Shown here: positions 7,949 to 17,472 of the stretch, one piece after another
How positions within the stretch are numbered: the first letter of the stretch is position 1
Layout of the letters: each line of letters opens with the position of its first letter
From: GCA-2862585 sp049890295
Lineage (GTDB): Bacteria > Bacteroidota > Bacteroidia > Flavobacteriales > UBA7312
Length of the DNA: 64,000 bases
NCBI GenBank assembly: GCA_049890295.1
Contig: JBMHBP010000018.1
Coordinates: forward strand, 1-64,000
Direction: 5' to 3'
Made by a program: the position numbers and the translations under genes
Notes under the pieces: model-generated
Told to the model about the DNA's origin: nothing
The model's database searches: none
Seen by the model: only the letters and a program-made list of their open reading frames with translations

Positions 7949-10900
7949 TGAAAAAATATCCTGAATATAATTTTCTTGATTTAAGTCAAATAAACAAGCA
8001 GGTCTTAACCAATTGGAAAGAGAAGTCTATTTTCCAACAAAGTATTGAATCTAGGGAAGGTCAACCAAGTTTTACCTTTTATGAAGGCCCTCCATCAGCA
8101 AATGGAATGCCAGGTATTCATCATGTTATTGGGCGTACTATAAAAGATATTTTTTGCCGCTTCAAAACACTTCAAGGGTTTAAGGTTCAAAGAAAAGCGG
8201 GTTGGGACACCCATGGCCTGCCTGTAGAATTAAGTGTAGAAAAAGAACTAGGAATTACCAAAGAAGATATTGGTAAAAGTATTTCTATTGCCGAATACAA
8301 TATTAAATGTCGGGAAAATGTTATGAAATACAAAAACGTGTGGGAAGATTTAACCGATAAAATGGGTTATTGGGTAGATATGAACGACCCTTATGTTACC
8401 TATGATAATAAATACATTGAAAGTGTGTGGTGGTTACTCAGCGAAATGAGTAAAAAAGACATGCTTTACAAGGGACATACTATTCAACCTTATTCCCCAA
8501 AGGCGGGTACAGGGCTCAGCTCTCACGAACTCAATCAGCCGGGGTGCTATAAAAATGTCAAAGACCAGTCGGCTGTTGCACAATTTAAATTAAAGGAAAA
8601 TAACGATAATACATCCTTATTTCAAAACAATCACGCTGACATATTCTTTTTAGCTTGGACAACCACTCCATGGACTTTACCATCAAACACCGCGCTAGCT
8701 GTTGGAAAAAACATTGACTACTTACTAGTAAACACCTTTAACCCCTACACTCATCAACCAATAAGTGTAATAGTTGCTAAAGCACTATCTTCAAAGTATT
8801 TTTCAGAAAAAAACAAAGATCTACAACTATCCGATTATCAGGCTGGCGATAAACAACTTCCATTTAAAGTTGTTCAAGAATTAAAAGGTGCAGACTTAGA
8901 AGGTCTTCGCTATGAACAGTTGCTGCCCTACACTCAGCCGGTAGATGGTGATTGCTTTAAAGTACTTATTGGTGATTTTGTAACCACTGAAGATGGAACA
9001 GGAATAGTGCATTTAGCACCAAGCTTTGGTTCCGACGACAACCTATTAGCCAAGCAAAACGGTATAGGGTCATTAACTTTGGTTGATACTCAAGGCCGCT
9101 TTGTCAAAGAGGTTACTGATTTTGCCGGTATGTATGTCAAAAACGAATACTACGACGAAGGTCAAGCCCCTGAAAAATCTGCCGACGTACAAATTATCAT
9201 CAAGCTTAAGGAAGAGAATAAATGCTTTAAGGCAGAAAAATACGAACATTCATACCCACATTGCTGGCGAACCGACAAACCCATTTTGTACTATCCACTA
9301 GAAAGCTGGTTTGTTAAAACAACCGCCGCTAAAGATAGAATGGTGGCCCTAAACAAGTCCATTCATTGGAAACCCAAGTCTACTGGCGAAGGACGCTTTG
9401 GTAATTGGCTAGAAAATTTAGTTGATTGGAATTTGTCACGGTCTCGTTTTTGGGGCATACCATTACCAATATGGGTATCAGAAGATGGGCAAGAGCAAAT
9501 ATGTGTAGGCTCAGTAGAGCGTCTTCAACAAGAAATAGAAAAATCGATAGAAGCGGGTGTTATGACCCAAAACCCACTTTCTGACTTTGAAGCTGGCAAC
9601 ATGTCAAAAGCCAATTATAATACCTTTGACTTACACCGGCCATTTGTAGATGATATTGTCTTAGTTACATCAAGCGGCCAACCCATGTATCGAGAAAAAG
9701 ATCTTATTGATGTTTGGTTTGATTCAGGATCAATGCCCTACGCTCAACTTCATTACCCTTTTGAGAATAAGGAACAATTTGAAAACAATTTTCCAGCCGA
9801 CTTTATTGCGGAAGGAGTTGACCAAACACGTGGATGGTTTTTCACCCTTCATGCTATTGCCTCCATTCTATTTGATAGCGTGGCTTTTAAAAACGTAGTG
9901 TCAAATGGCCTTGTTTTGGATAAAGCAGGTAATAAAATGTCAAAACGATTAGGCAATGCTGTTGACCCATTTACAACCCTTGAAGAATACGGTGCGGACG
10001 CCACTAGATGGTACATGATTAGCAATGCACAACCATGGGATAATTTAAAGTTTGATGTTGACGGACTAGCTGAGGTAAAGCGTAAATTTTTTGGTACACT
10101 TTACAACACCTATTCCTTTTTTGCCCTTTATGCCAACATAGATGGGTTTAGCTACAAAGAATCAGAAATTTCCATTGAAAATCGACCAGAAATAGACCAA
10201 TGGATACTTTCAGAACTAAACACCTTAAAAAAGCAGGTTCAATCTTCTTTTGAAGATTATGAACCCACCAAAGCGGCACGTTTAATTCAAACTTTTGTTA
10301 ACGACAACCTCAGTAATTGGTACGTGCGATTGTGCCGAAGACGCTTTTGGAAAGGCGACTATGGTAACGATAAAATATCAGCCTATCAAACGCTATACAC
10401 ATGCCTTGAGACGGTAGCTATTCTTGGCTCACCAATTGCACCATTTTTTATGGACAGACTCTTCTGTGACCTAAATGCGGTTACTCAACGAAGCACTAAT
10501 GAGTCTGTTCACTTAGCACTATTTCCCAAAGTTATTGATAAGCAAATCAACAAAGAACTAGAAGAAAAAATGCGAATAGCACAAGGACTAACCTCCCTTA
10601 CTTTTTCGCTGAGAAAGAAAGAAAACTTAAGAGTTAGACAACCACTTCGTAAGATTATGGTACCAGTGTTGGATGATAAAACCAAACAACAAATAGAGGC
10701 TATAAAACCATTAGTTTTAGCCGAAGTAAACGTTAAAGCTTTAGAGTTTATGACAGCCGATTCGGGTATTTTGGTGAAAAAGATAAAACCGAATTTTAAA
10801 ACACTTGGACCTAAATTTGGCCCTCAAATGAAGCTTATTGCTCAAGCCATTGCTCAATTTACATCCGAAGATATTGATAGTATTGAAAATAATGGCACTT

Positions 10901-11298
10901 ATTTTTTAACAATAAATGATCAGAAAACACAAATAGATCTTCAAGACGTTGAAATTAGTACAGAAGATATTCCAGGTTGGGCTGTAACCTCCATGAATGG
11001 ATTAACAGTAGCTCTAGACATAAGCTTAGATCAACAATTGATTAATGAAGGGCTAGCCAGAGAATTGGTAAATAGGATTCAAAACATCAGAAAAGATTCA
11101 GGATTAGAAGTAACCGATAGAATTCAAATCTTAGTAGGAGAGCAAGAAACACTCAAGACAGCCATAAGTGAAAATTTAAATTATATTTGTTCTGAAACAT
11201 TAGCTGATGACTTACGTATCGTTAACGAGCTATGCGAAGATGAACTCATAGAATTAGTAGATGGCATACGAACAAGTATAGCAATACAAAAACGTTAA
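7948..11298 (+). CDS. ileS: Isoleucine-tRNA ligase
   Basis: Class Ia aminoacyl-tRNA synthetase of 1116 residues charging tRNA-Ile with isoleucine. The HIGH-like signature is in GMPGIHHVIGR (about residues 53-63), followed by WDTHGLPVE. The inserted editing domain spans roughly residues 190-400, and the KMSKS-like loop is KMSKR at 663-667. The C-terminal anticodon-binding region extends to about residue 850, followed by a long appended domain. The length and the long C-terminus resemble the eukaryote-like clade common in Bacteroidota; members of this clade are often less sensitive to mupirocin (family knowledge, not tested here). The start is the ATG overlapping the RidA stop, not the upstream in-frame codon at 7897, which lies inside that gene. 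Confidence 0.96.
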   Translation: MKKYPEYNFLDLSQINKQVLTNWKEKSIFQQSIESREGQPSFTFYEGPPSANGMPGIHHVIGRTIKDIFCRFKTLQGFKVQRKAGWDTHGLPVELSVEKELGITKEDIGKSISIAEYNIKCRENVMKYKNVWEDLTDKMGYWVDMNDPYVTYDNKYIESVWWLLSEMSKKDMLYKGHTIQPYSPKAGTGLSSHELNQPGCYKNVKDQSAVAQFKLKENNDNTSLFQNNHADIFFLAWTTTPWTLPSNTALAVGKNIDYLLVNTFNPYTHQPISVIVAKALSSKYFSEKNKDLQLSDYQAGDKQLPFKVVQELKGADLEGLRYEQLLPYTQPVDGDCFKVLIGDFVTTEDGTGIVHLAPSFGSDDNLLAKQNGIGSLTLVDTQGRFVKEVTDFAGMYVKNEYYDEGQAPEKSADVQIIIKLKEENKCFKAEKYEHSYPHCWRTDKPILYYPLESWFVKTTAAKDRMVALNKSIHWKPKSTGEGRFGNWLENLVDWNLSRSRFWGIPLPIWVSEDGQEQICVGSVERLQQEIEKSIEAGVMTQNPLSDFEAGNMSKANYNTFDLHRPFVDDIVLVTSSGQPMYREKDLIDVWFDSGSMPYAQLHYPFENKEQFENNFPADFIAEGVDQTRGWFFTLHAIASILFDSVAFKNVVSNGLVLDKAGNKMSKRLGNAVDPFTTLEEYGADATRWYMISNAQPWDNLKFDVDGLAEVKRKFFGTLYNTYSFFALYANIDGFSYKESEISIENRPEIDQWILSELNTLKKQVQSSFEDYEPTKAARLIQTFVNDNLSNWYVRLCRRRFWKGDYGNDKISAYQTLYTCLETVAILGSPIAPFFMDRLFCDLNAVTQRSTNESVHLALFPKVIDKQINKELEEKMRIAQGLTSLTFSLRKKENLRVRQPLRKIMVPVLDDKTKQQIEAIKPLVLAEVNVKALEFMTADSGILVKKIKPNFKTLGPKFGPQMKLIAQAIAQFTSEDIDSIENNGTYFLTINDQKTQIDLQDVEISTEDIPGWAVTSMNGLTVALDISLDQQLINEGLARELVNRIQNIRKDSGLEVTDRIQILVGEQETLKTAISENLNYICSETLADDLRIVNELCEDELIELVDGIRTSIAIQKR

Positions 11299-11301
11299 AT
11301 A

Positions 11302-11676
11302 ATGACAGAAAAAACAAGATATTCAGATTCTGAGCTAGAAGAATTCCGTCAGATAATTACTGAAAAAATAGAGAAGGCTGAAAAGGACTTAGAGTTAATC
11401 AAAAGTGCTTATACCAACGATGCTAATAATGGCACTGATGATACCTCACCTACCTTTAAGGGTTTTGAGGAAGGGTCAGAAACATTATCAAAAGAGGAAA
11501 ACGCCCAACTTGCTTTACGTCAAGAAAAATTTATCTTTAACTTGAGAAACGCTTTAAAGCGTATCGATAACAAAACCTATGGTATCTGTCGTGTTACTGC
11601 AAAATTAATACAGAAAGAACGCTTAAAATTAGTTCCACACGCCACTTTAAGCATAGAAGCTAAACGAGCTCAATAG
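11302..11676 (+). CDS. TraR/DksA family protein with degenerate zinc finger
   Basis: A 124-residue protein with an N-terminal coiled coil (residues ~8-45 and 60-85) and the DksA-type C-terminal segment beginning YGICR. DksA proteins bind the RNA polymerase secondary channel and modulate initiation with ppGpp. The usual four-Cys finger (C-x2-C...C-x2-C) is reduced to a single Cys here; the later positions are Ala, His and Ala-like residues, so zinc binding is unlikely. It lies 3 bases after ileS and 5 bases before lspA, so all three are likely co-transcribed, as is common in Bacteroidota. Confidence 0.85.
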   Translation: MTEKTRYSDSELEEFRQIITEKIEKAEKDLELIKSAYTNDANNGTDDTSPTFKGFEEGSETLSKEENAQLALRQEKFIFNLRNALKRIDNKTYGICRVTAKLIQKERLKLVPHATLSIEAKRAQ

Positions 11677-11681
11677 CCATT

Positions 11682-12266
11682 ATGTTAAGAAAGCCAATTG
11701 CTTTAATAATCTTTATTTTACTTACTGACCAACTCCTAAAATTTTGGATTAAAACTAACATGATGTTAGGTCAAGAATACCAAATTTTTGATTGGTTTAT
11801 CATTCACTTTACGGAAAATAAAGGCATGGCATTTGGCTTAGAGTTTGGTGGTGAAATAGGTAAGTACTTTCTGAGCATTTTTCGAATTATTGCTATTATT
11901 TTCATTGCTGTTTATCTCAAAAAACTAGCAACACAAGCAGTAAAACCAGGTATTTTATTGAGTATTGCATTGATTCTTGCCGGTGCTATAGGTAATATGA
12001 TTGATAGTGCATTTTATGGGCTTATTTTTTCCGAAAGTTACGGTCAAATAGCTACAGTTTTTGAAGGGGGCTACGCTGGTTTTCTACAAGGCAAGGTAGT
12101 AGATATGTTTTATTTTCCCCTCATCAATAGCCATTTTCCAGATTGGCTACCACTAATAGGAGGTAATCATTTTATTTTTTTTAGACCTGTCTTTAATATA
12201 GCAGATGCATCCATTAGTATTGGTGTTATCAATATTTTACTCTTTCACCGCTCCTTCTTCAAATAG
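11682..12266 (+). CDS. lspA: Lipoprotein signal peptidase (signal peptidase II)
   Basis: A 194-residue inner-membrane aspartic protease that cleaves prolipoproteins after lipidation. There are four hydrophobic segments (about 5-22, 65-85, 98-115, 160-185). The two catalytic Asp lie in GAIGNMID (about 105-112) and FNIADASISIG (about 170-180). An insertion between them (GLIFSESYGQIATVFEGG) is typical of the longer Bacteroidota enzymes. It is the last gene of the RidA-ileS-dksA-lspA run. The stop is 2 bases from the end of the convergent sulfotransferase gene, so no terminator separates them. Confidence 0.93.
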   Translation: MLRKPIALIIFILLTDQLLKFWIKTNMMLGQEYQIFDWFIIHFTENKGMAFGLEFGGEIGKYFLSIFRIIAIIFIAVYLKKLATQAVKPGILLSIALILAGAIGNMIDSAFYGLIFSESYGQIATVFEGGYAGFLQGKVVDMFYFPLINSHFPDWLPLIGGNHFIFFRPVFNIADASISIGVINILLFHRSFFK

Positions 12267-12268
12267 AG

Positions 12269-13036
12269 CTATTGGTGTTTTTCTAATAATTCTTTATATA
12301 CCTTTTGAGCATTGGTATCTCTGTAGCTGTTATATTTCCAAAACAACTTACGGATTTGACGCATTAAACGATAGACAAATTGATGCCATAAAGAAACACT
12401 TGTTTTCTTCCATTCTTTTGGAAAAGTCATTTGATGCTCTTTTAAATATGGCCCAAAGATAGCTAGACCAATAGTATTGTTTTCGGTAGTGTAGTAGCTT
12501 AAATAAGAGGCCTTATCAGATGTTTTATTCACCATTGGAAGCTTGCGTTTGGGTTTAATCCCGCATATTTTTAGAGCCGATTCAAAATCGACTTGAAGGT
12601 GATCAAAACGAATAATATAATCACAATAAGGTTTGGTAATACTAAACCAGTTATCAAACGGAAATTGATAATATTTTTTTAAAAAGGTAGTATAGTTCGC
12701 CCCATTATTCCTGAAGTATTTAGCTAATTTGTAATCCCTATTTTTAAGATGCCCACCATTTTTTCGCAATAAATTTTCATTGCTGAAATTACCACTAGCA
12801 TCTTTTATCATTTTGGTGTAATAGCTTACCGAAATATCAAGAGGGTTTCTTGAGCAGGCTATTACCTTGTAGCCTTTTTCTTCTTCGCTAGCAACCTTTA
12901 GGAAATCTTGGTAAATGGAATGTTTAGAAAGAATAGGTTTACCACCATACATTTCACACAATTCTTTTGAAATAGCAGTGGAAGCCGCTAAGGGCAAACC
13001 CACAAAAACGAATTTATACTGGTGACTAATTATCAT
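12269..13036 (-). CDS. Sulfotransferase family protein
   Basis: A 255-residue cytosolic enzyme. KFVFVGLPLAASTAISKEL (residues 8-26) occupies the place of the PAPS 5'-phosphosulfate loop. VIACSRNPLDISVSYYTKM (about 58-76) matches the 3'-phosphate-binding signature R-x2-P-x-D-x3-S-x-Y. Family members transfer sulfate from PAPS to an acceptor, which cannot be deduced here. The 5' loop lacks the usual Lys-Thr/Ser pair, so activity is less certain than family membership. The start codon overlaps the asd stop by 4 bases (ATGA), making it the downstream gene of an asd operon. This is an odd partnership, which I read as simple co-transcription. Confidence 0.72.
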   Translation of the reverse strand: MIISHQYKFVFVGLPLAASTAISKELCEMYGGKPILSKHSIYQDFLKVASEEEKGYKVIACSRNPLDISVSYYTKMIKDASGNFSNENLLRKNGGHLKNRDYKLAKYFRNNGANYTTFLKKYYQFPFDNWFSITKPYCDYIIRFDHLQVDFESALKICGIKPKRKLPMVNKTSDKASYLSYYTTENNTIGLAIFGPYLKEHQMTFPKEWKKTSVSLWHQFVYRLMRQIRKLFWKYNSYRDTNAQKVYKELLEKHQ

Positions 13037-14022
13037 ATTAGTTTATGCTCAATTAAATACTCTGCTATCTGAACAGTGTTGCTAGCAGCTCCTTTTCGTA
13101 GGTTGTCAGCCACTACCCACATATTAAGGGTGTTTGCTTGTGAAAAATCCCTTCTAATTCGCCCAACAAACACATCGTCTTTTCCTTCAGTATATATAGG
13201 CATAGGGTAGGTATTAACATCGGTGTTGTCTTGTACCACCACACCAGGCATTTCATGTAATAACTGACGAACTTTAGAGAGGTCAAAATCTAACACAAAC
13301 TCTACATTTACACTTTCAGAATGCCCACCAACAACTGGTATTCTTACCGCGGTAGCACTGACTTCAATGGTGTTGTCTTGCATGATTTTTTTTGTTTCCC
13401 TTGACAGCTTCATTTCTTCTTTAGTATAGCCGTTTTCTTCAAATACATCACAATGCGGTAAAGCGTTTTTATGAATAGGATAAGGGTACACCATATCTAC
13501 AGTATTTCCCTCCATTTCACCATCTAGTTGGGCAACTGCTTTTACACCCGTTCCAGTCACCGACTGGTAGGTCGACACTACTACTCTTTTAATTTTATAT
13601 TGATCATGTAAAGGTTTTAAAGCCATCAAAAGTTGAATAGTAGAACAGTTTGGGTTGGCAATAATGCGATCTTTTTTACTGAGGATCTTACCATTAATCT
13701 CAGGAATGATGAGTTTATGGTTTGGAGACATACGCCAATACGATGAATTATCAATAACGGTAGTCCCTTTTTCGGCAAAACGAGGAGCCCATTCTTTTGA
13801 AACATCACTACCTGCCGAAAATAAAGCCAGGTCAGGAACACGCTCAATAGCGTCATTTAATGAACAGATAGTAACGGTTTGTTGTTTAAACTCTATGGTT
13901 TTACCAACCGATTTATCAGAGGCAACCGCAATCAATTCGGTAATAGGAAAAGCACGCTCTTGTAAAACGTTAAGCATAATTTCACCGACCATTCCGGTAA
14001 CACCAACTACTGCGACTTTCAT
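13033..14022 (-). CDS. asd: Aspartate-semialdehyde dehydrogenase
   Basis: NADPH-dependent enzyme of lysine, methionine, threonine and diaminopimelate synthesis, reducing aspartyl phosphate to the semialdehyde. MKVAVVGVTGMVGE is the Rossmann start. NPNCSTIQ holds the catalytic Cys. The later GTG-VKA and VRIPVVGGHSES segments hold substrate-binding residues and the catalytic His. 329 residues, normal for the family. The ATG at 14022 is preferred over 14040 because a TATTTTTG promoter on the same strand sits at 14042-14049 and family proteins begin MKVAVVG. It is translationally coupled to the sulfotransferase gene. Confidence 0.95.
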   Translation of the reverse strand: MKVAVVGVTGMVGEIMLNVLQERAFPITELIAVASDKSVGKTIEFKQQTVTICSLNDAIERVPDLALFSAGSDVSKEWAPRFAEKGTTVIDNSSYWRMSPNHKLIIPEINGKILSKKDRIIANPNCSTIQLLMALKPLHDQYKIKRVVVSTYQSVTGTGVKAVAQLDGEMEGNTVDMVYPYPIHKNALPHCDVFEENGYTKEEMKLSRETKKIMQDNTIEVSATAVRIPVVGGHSESVNVEFVLDFDLSKVRQLLHEMPGVVVQDNTDVNTYPMPIYTEGKDDVFVGRIRRDFSQANTLNMWVVADNLRKGAASNTVQIAEYLIEHKLI

Positions 14023-14041
14023 TTTCAAATCATTTAGCACT

Positions 14042-14049
14042 CAAAAATA
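14042..14049 (-). promoter_or_regulatory. -7 box (TATTTTTG) for asd
   Basis: Exact TAnnTTTG on the minus strand, 19 bases before the asd ATG. It is back-to-back with the plus-strand box at 14052-14059, forming a compact divergent promoter region. Confidence 0.55.
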
Positions 14050-14051
14050 AT

Positions 14052-14059
14052 TATATTTG
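14052..14059 (+). promoter_or_regulatory. -7 box (TATATTTG) for the lamin-tail gene
   Basis: Exact TAnnTTTG on the plus strand, 28 bases before the ATG at 14088. It overlaps the divergent control region with asd. Confidence 0.55.
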
Positions 14060-14087
14060 GGTGAATTAAATGCCCCATCCCTAGAAA

Positions 14088-15536
14088 ATGAAAAAACTAT
14101 TACTACTTATTTTATTTCCTGTTGTTTTAAGTGCACAGTTTACGGACTACTTTAATGATTTTTCAACTTGGTATGGCGACACCAACTACTTTGTTGTCGA
14201 TTCGATAAACCGCTTGCAACTTATAGCCCCTCAACAATCAGGTAATGTATTTATTTGGCACTCTAGCTCAGCCCTTCTGAAAGGACAATGGCAACTAGAT
14301 GTTTTTATGGACTTTAACCCCTCTAGCAGTAATTACGCTAATATTCATTTGTCATCCGATAGTGTAGGCAATGGCTACCTTGTAAAATTAGGTGGCACAG
14401 AAGATGCTGTAAGTCTATATAAAATTACCGATGGAGATAAGGACGTATTAATAGCCGGAACAACCGATTTTTTAGACAGTTCTTTTGTCGAAATTAATCT
14501 ATTGGTAGATAGAGATAGTTTAGGCAATTGGCGATTGGAAGCCAAGTATTTTCAAGATAGCACCTACACTCTGCAAGGACAATGTATTGACGATAGCTAT
14601 TTAACTAGTCAAGCCTTTGGTATTGAATGTAAATACACTAGTACGCGTTACGACAAATTTTTCTTTGACAACATAAAGGTTGAGGGATATTCATTTATAG
14701 ATACTTTTTTATATCCCAATCAAAACGATATTGTCATTAATGAAATATTGTTTAACCCAATAGAAGGCGATAACGATTTCGTGGAAATTATAAATAGAAG
14801 TGATAAAAACTTGTGCACTAAAGGCCTTCAATTGGCCAATTATTACGCTAATCAACCATCAAATTTCAAAACCATTTCTGAAAAATACACCTTTTTACAA
14901 CCCAAGGAGATAATGGTGTTGACCAAATCTAAAGAAACACTACGATATTACCATCCTCTCGCAGAAGAAAATCGAATCATTGAGTTGGAGAGTCTGCCGT
15001 CCTATAACAATGAACAGGGCGTAGTTGTTTTAGCTCTTGACTCTATTATTATTGATGAATTTCAATATCATGAAAATATGCATTTTGATTTGTTGCAAGA
15101 TGTCGAGGGTGTTTCTTTAGAACGATTAAACACGGAAACAAACAGTTGGCATTCGGCCTCCCAACAATCGGGTTCATCCACTCCAACATTGGTTAATTCT
15201 CAAGCCCAGGCGTTAAGCCCACCGCTAAAAGTAATGAGCCTAATGCCTCAAATCATAACCCCTAATAATGACGGACAAGAAGACATTCTTAGCATACAAC
15301 TATCTTTTCCTTACAGCGGCTATCGCGGGCAATTGATTATTTTTAATAGTCAGGGCTTTCCGATTAAAACCCTTATAAACAACGAACTATTTGGAACCGA
15401 TAACACCTACTTTTGGGATGGGCTAACAGAACGTAACGAAGCCGCCAATACTGGGCGCTATATTTTTTGGTTAGAAGCTATCCACACCAGCCGACCCTCA
15501 ATTGTTGAAAAACAAAGCATAGTAGTAGGGCGTTAA
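14088..15536 (+). CDS. Secreted lamin-tail-domain protein with FlgD/CHU_C-like C-terminus
   Basis: 482 residues with a signal peptide ending at VVLSAQ (residue ~17). Residues ~20-200 form a beta-sandwich-like region. A lamin-tail domain begins at DIVINEILFNPIEGDNDFVE (about 215-234) and runs to about 335. The last ~90 residues (PQIITPNNDGQEDILSIQL...GTDNTYFWDG...N.GRYIFW) match the FlgD-like/CHU_C fold that acts as a T9SS sorting signal. Such proteins are secreted; many Bacteroidota relatives carry nuclease or adhesion modules, but none is visible here. It is transcribed alone from the promoter shared with asd. Function unknown beyond export. Confidence 0.78.
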   Translation: MKKLLLLILFPVVLSAQFTDYFNDFSTWYGDTNYFVVDSINRLQLIAPQQSGNVFIWHSSSALLKGQWQLDVFMDFNPSSSNYANIHLSSDSVGNGYLVKLGGTEDAVSLYKITDGDKDVLIAGTTDFLDSSFVEINLLVDRDSLGNWRLEAKYFQDSTYTLQGQCIDDSYLTSQAFGIECKYTSTRYDKFFFDNIKVEGYSFIDTFLYPNQNDIVINEILFNPIEGDNDFVEIINRSDKNLCTKGLQLANYYANQPSNFKTISEKYTFLQPKEIMVLTKSKETLRYYHPLAEENRIIELESLPSYNNEQGVVVLALDSIIIDEFQYHENMHFDLLQDVEGVSLERLNTETNSWHSASQQSGSSTPTLVNSQAQALSPPLKVMSLMPQIITPNNDGQEDILSIQLSFPYSGYRGQLIIFNSQGFPIKTLINNELFGTDNTYFWDGLTERNEAANTGRYIFWLEAIHTSRPSIVEKQSIVVGR

Positions 15537-15653
15537 AAATAATAAGATTAATTTATCTCCTAATCATTTAATCTTAAATGTAGAAAATAACACAAGCTAA
15601 AATAAAACTTGTCGTAGGTGTAATCACAGACAGATTAGCCCATTATAAATCCG

Positions 15654-15661
15654 TATTTTTG
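15654..15661 (+). promoter_or_regulatory. -7 box (TATTTTTG) for uvrC
   Basis: Exact TAnnTTTG ending 7 bases before the uvrC ATG at 15669, predicting a very short or absent 5' leader. Confidence 0.55.
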
Positions 15662-15668
15662 AAACTTA

Positions 15669-17459
15669 ATGAAACTTTCAGCGGACATACAATCAACACT
15701 TCAAAACCTTAGCACTGAAGCTGGTGTATATCGATTTTATGACAACAAAGATGTCTTACTCTATGTGGGTAAAGCTAAAAACCTTAAACGCCGCGTTAGT
15801 TCTTATTTTAATCGTACCCATGACAGTTTCAAAACCACTTATATGGTTAGAAAAATTCACCACATTGAAATATTGGTAGTCGAAACCGAAATGGATGCTT
15901 TATTGTTAGAAAATAACCTCATAAAAAAATATCAACCGCGCTACAACATCTTACTCAAAGACGATAAAACCTACCCCTGGATTTGTATCAAAAAAGAACC
16001 TTTTCCAAGGGTCTTTTATACCCGTCAACTCATTAAAGACGGTTCTGAATATTTTGGACCATATACAAACCCTAAAATTATCAGCACTATACTTAACTTT
16101 ATTCGTCAGATATATCCAGTTAGAACCTGCAAATTTCACTTGTCAGACGACAACATACAAGCCAAAAAATTCAAAGAGTGCTTGGAGTACCATATTGGTA
16201 ATTGCCTAGCCCCATGTGTAGCTAAACAACAATCTGAGGATTATGAAAAAGATATTGAACACATCCGTCAAATTTTAAAAGGAAACATACGTACCGTAGT
16301 TCACCACTTTAAACAAGAAATGCTAATACTTTCCGATATGATGGAATATGAGCAAGCCCAAAAAGTAAAAGAGAAAATCGAACAACTTGAACATTATCAG
16401 GCAAAATCATCCATTGTTAGCCCAACTATAAACGATGTGGATGTTTTTGCTATTGCTTCCGATCAAGAGTATGCTTTTGTCAATTTTTTCAAAGTGTCTA
16501 GTGGAGCCATTATTCAAGCACACTCCATGGAGATAAAAAAGAAATTAGATGAAAGTGATGAGGCCCTATTGACAATGGCCATTACTGAAATTCGTCAGCG
16601 GTTTCATAGTACTTCCAAAGAGGCCTTTGTAAACATTCCAATAGTGTCTAATTGGGAACAACTAAAAATTAGTGTGCCCAAAATTGGTGATAAGCACAAA
16701 TTGGTAACACTCTGCTATAAAAACGCTAAAAACATTCAAAAGGATCGGATTCGTAAAAATGAAGAGCTAAGACACCGTTTAGATAATAAACGTGTATTAG
16801 AGCAACTACAACATGATTTGCGTCTAAATGTAAAACCACGACATATTGAATGTTTTGATAATTCCAACATGCAAGGCACTCATCCGGTAGCGGCTTGTGT
16901 AGTCTTCAAAAACGCTAAGCCTAGTAAAAAAGACTACCGTTTATTTAATATCAAAACCGTTGAAGGGCCAGATGATTTTGCCTCTATGGAAGAAGTGGTT
17001 TATCGTCGCTATAAACGCCTTCAGGATGAAAGTCAAGACCTCCCTCAACTGATAGTAATAGATGGTGGAAAAGGCCAATTGAGTTCAGCACGAAAAAGTC
17101 TAGAAAAACTAAACCTTCAACACACCATTGCCATTATTGGAATTGCCAAACGATTAGAAGAAATCTATTTTCCCAACGATAGCGTTCCATTATATTTAGA
17201 TAAGCGATCGGAAAGTTTGAAAGTCATTCAGCAACTTCGTAATGAAGCTCACCGCTTTGGCATAAACCACCACCGCAATCGGCGAAGTAAAAGTGGTTTA
17301 GGCACCTCTCTAGATGGAATTGATGGCATTGGTCCAAAAACTGTCGAGAAGCTAGTTTCCCATTTTGGTTCGGTAAAACGTGTCATGGAGGCCAATGAAA
17401 AAGAACTTATTAAACTGGTTGGCAAGAAAAAAGCGGAGCTTATTTTAGGTTCAAAATAA
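15669..17459 (+). CDS. uvrC: Excinuclease ABC subunit C
   Basis: 596-residue nuclease making the two incisions of nucleotide excision repair. The GIY-YIG domain (GVYRFYD...LLYVGKAKNLKRRV, residues ~19-41) makes the 3' cut. The UVR coiled motif is near 205-240. The RNase H-like UvrC domain, with ECFDNSNMQG and IVIDGGKGQL, makes the 5' cut. Tandem helix-hairpin-helix DNA-binding motifs (GIDGIGPKTVEKLV) lie at the C-terminus. It is full length. The small lipoprotein gene starts 13 bases after the stop and is probably co-transcribed. Confidence 0.96.
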   Translation: MKLSADIQSTLQNLSTEAGVYRFYDNKDVLLYVGKAKNLKRRVSSYFNRTHDSFKTTYMVRKIHHIEILVVETEMDALLLENNLIKKYQPRYNILLKDDKTYPWICIKKEPFPRVFYTRQLIKDGSEYFGPYTNPKIISTILNFIRQIYPVRTCKFHLSDDNIQAKKFKECLEYHIGNCLAPCVAKQQSEDYEKDIEHIRQILKGNIRTVVHHFKQEMLILSDMMEYEQAQKVKEKIEQLEHYQAKSSIVSPTINDVDVFAIASDQEYAFVNFFKVSSGAIIQAHSMEIKKKLDESDEALLTMAITEIRQRFHSTSKEAFVNIPIVSNWEQLKISVPKIGDKHKLVTLCYKNAKNIQKDRIRKNEELRHRLDNKRVLEQLQHDLRLNVKPRHIECFDNSNMQGTHPVAACVVFKNAKPSKKDYRLFNIKTVEGPDDFASMEEVVYRRYKRLQDESQDLPQLIVIDGGKGQLSSARKSLEKLNLQHTIAIIGIAKRLEEIYFPNDSVPLYLDKRSESLKVIQQLRNEAHRFGINHHRNRRSKSGLGTSLDGIDGIGPKTVEKLVSHFGSVKRVMEANEKELIKLVGKKKAELILGSK

Positions 17460-17472
17460 ATTTATTTAACCA

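Noticed and set aside
15544..15575. Inverted repeat AAGATTAA...TTAATCTT after the lamin-tail gene
   Set aside because: 16-base loop, AT-rich 8-bp stem and no U-run; not enough for a terminator or operator.
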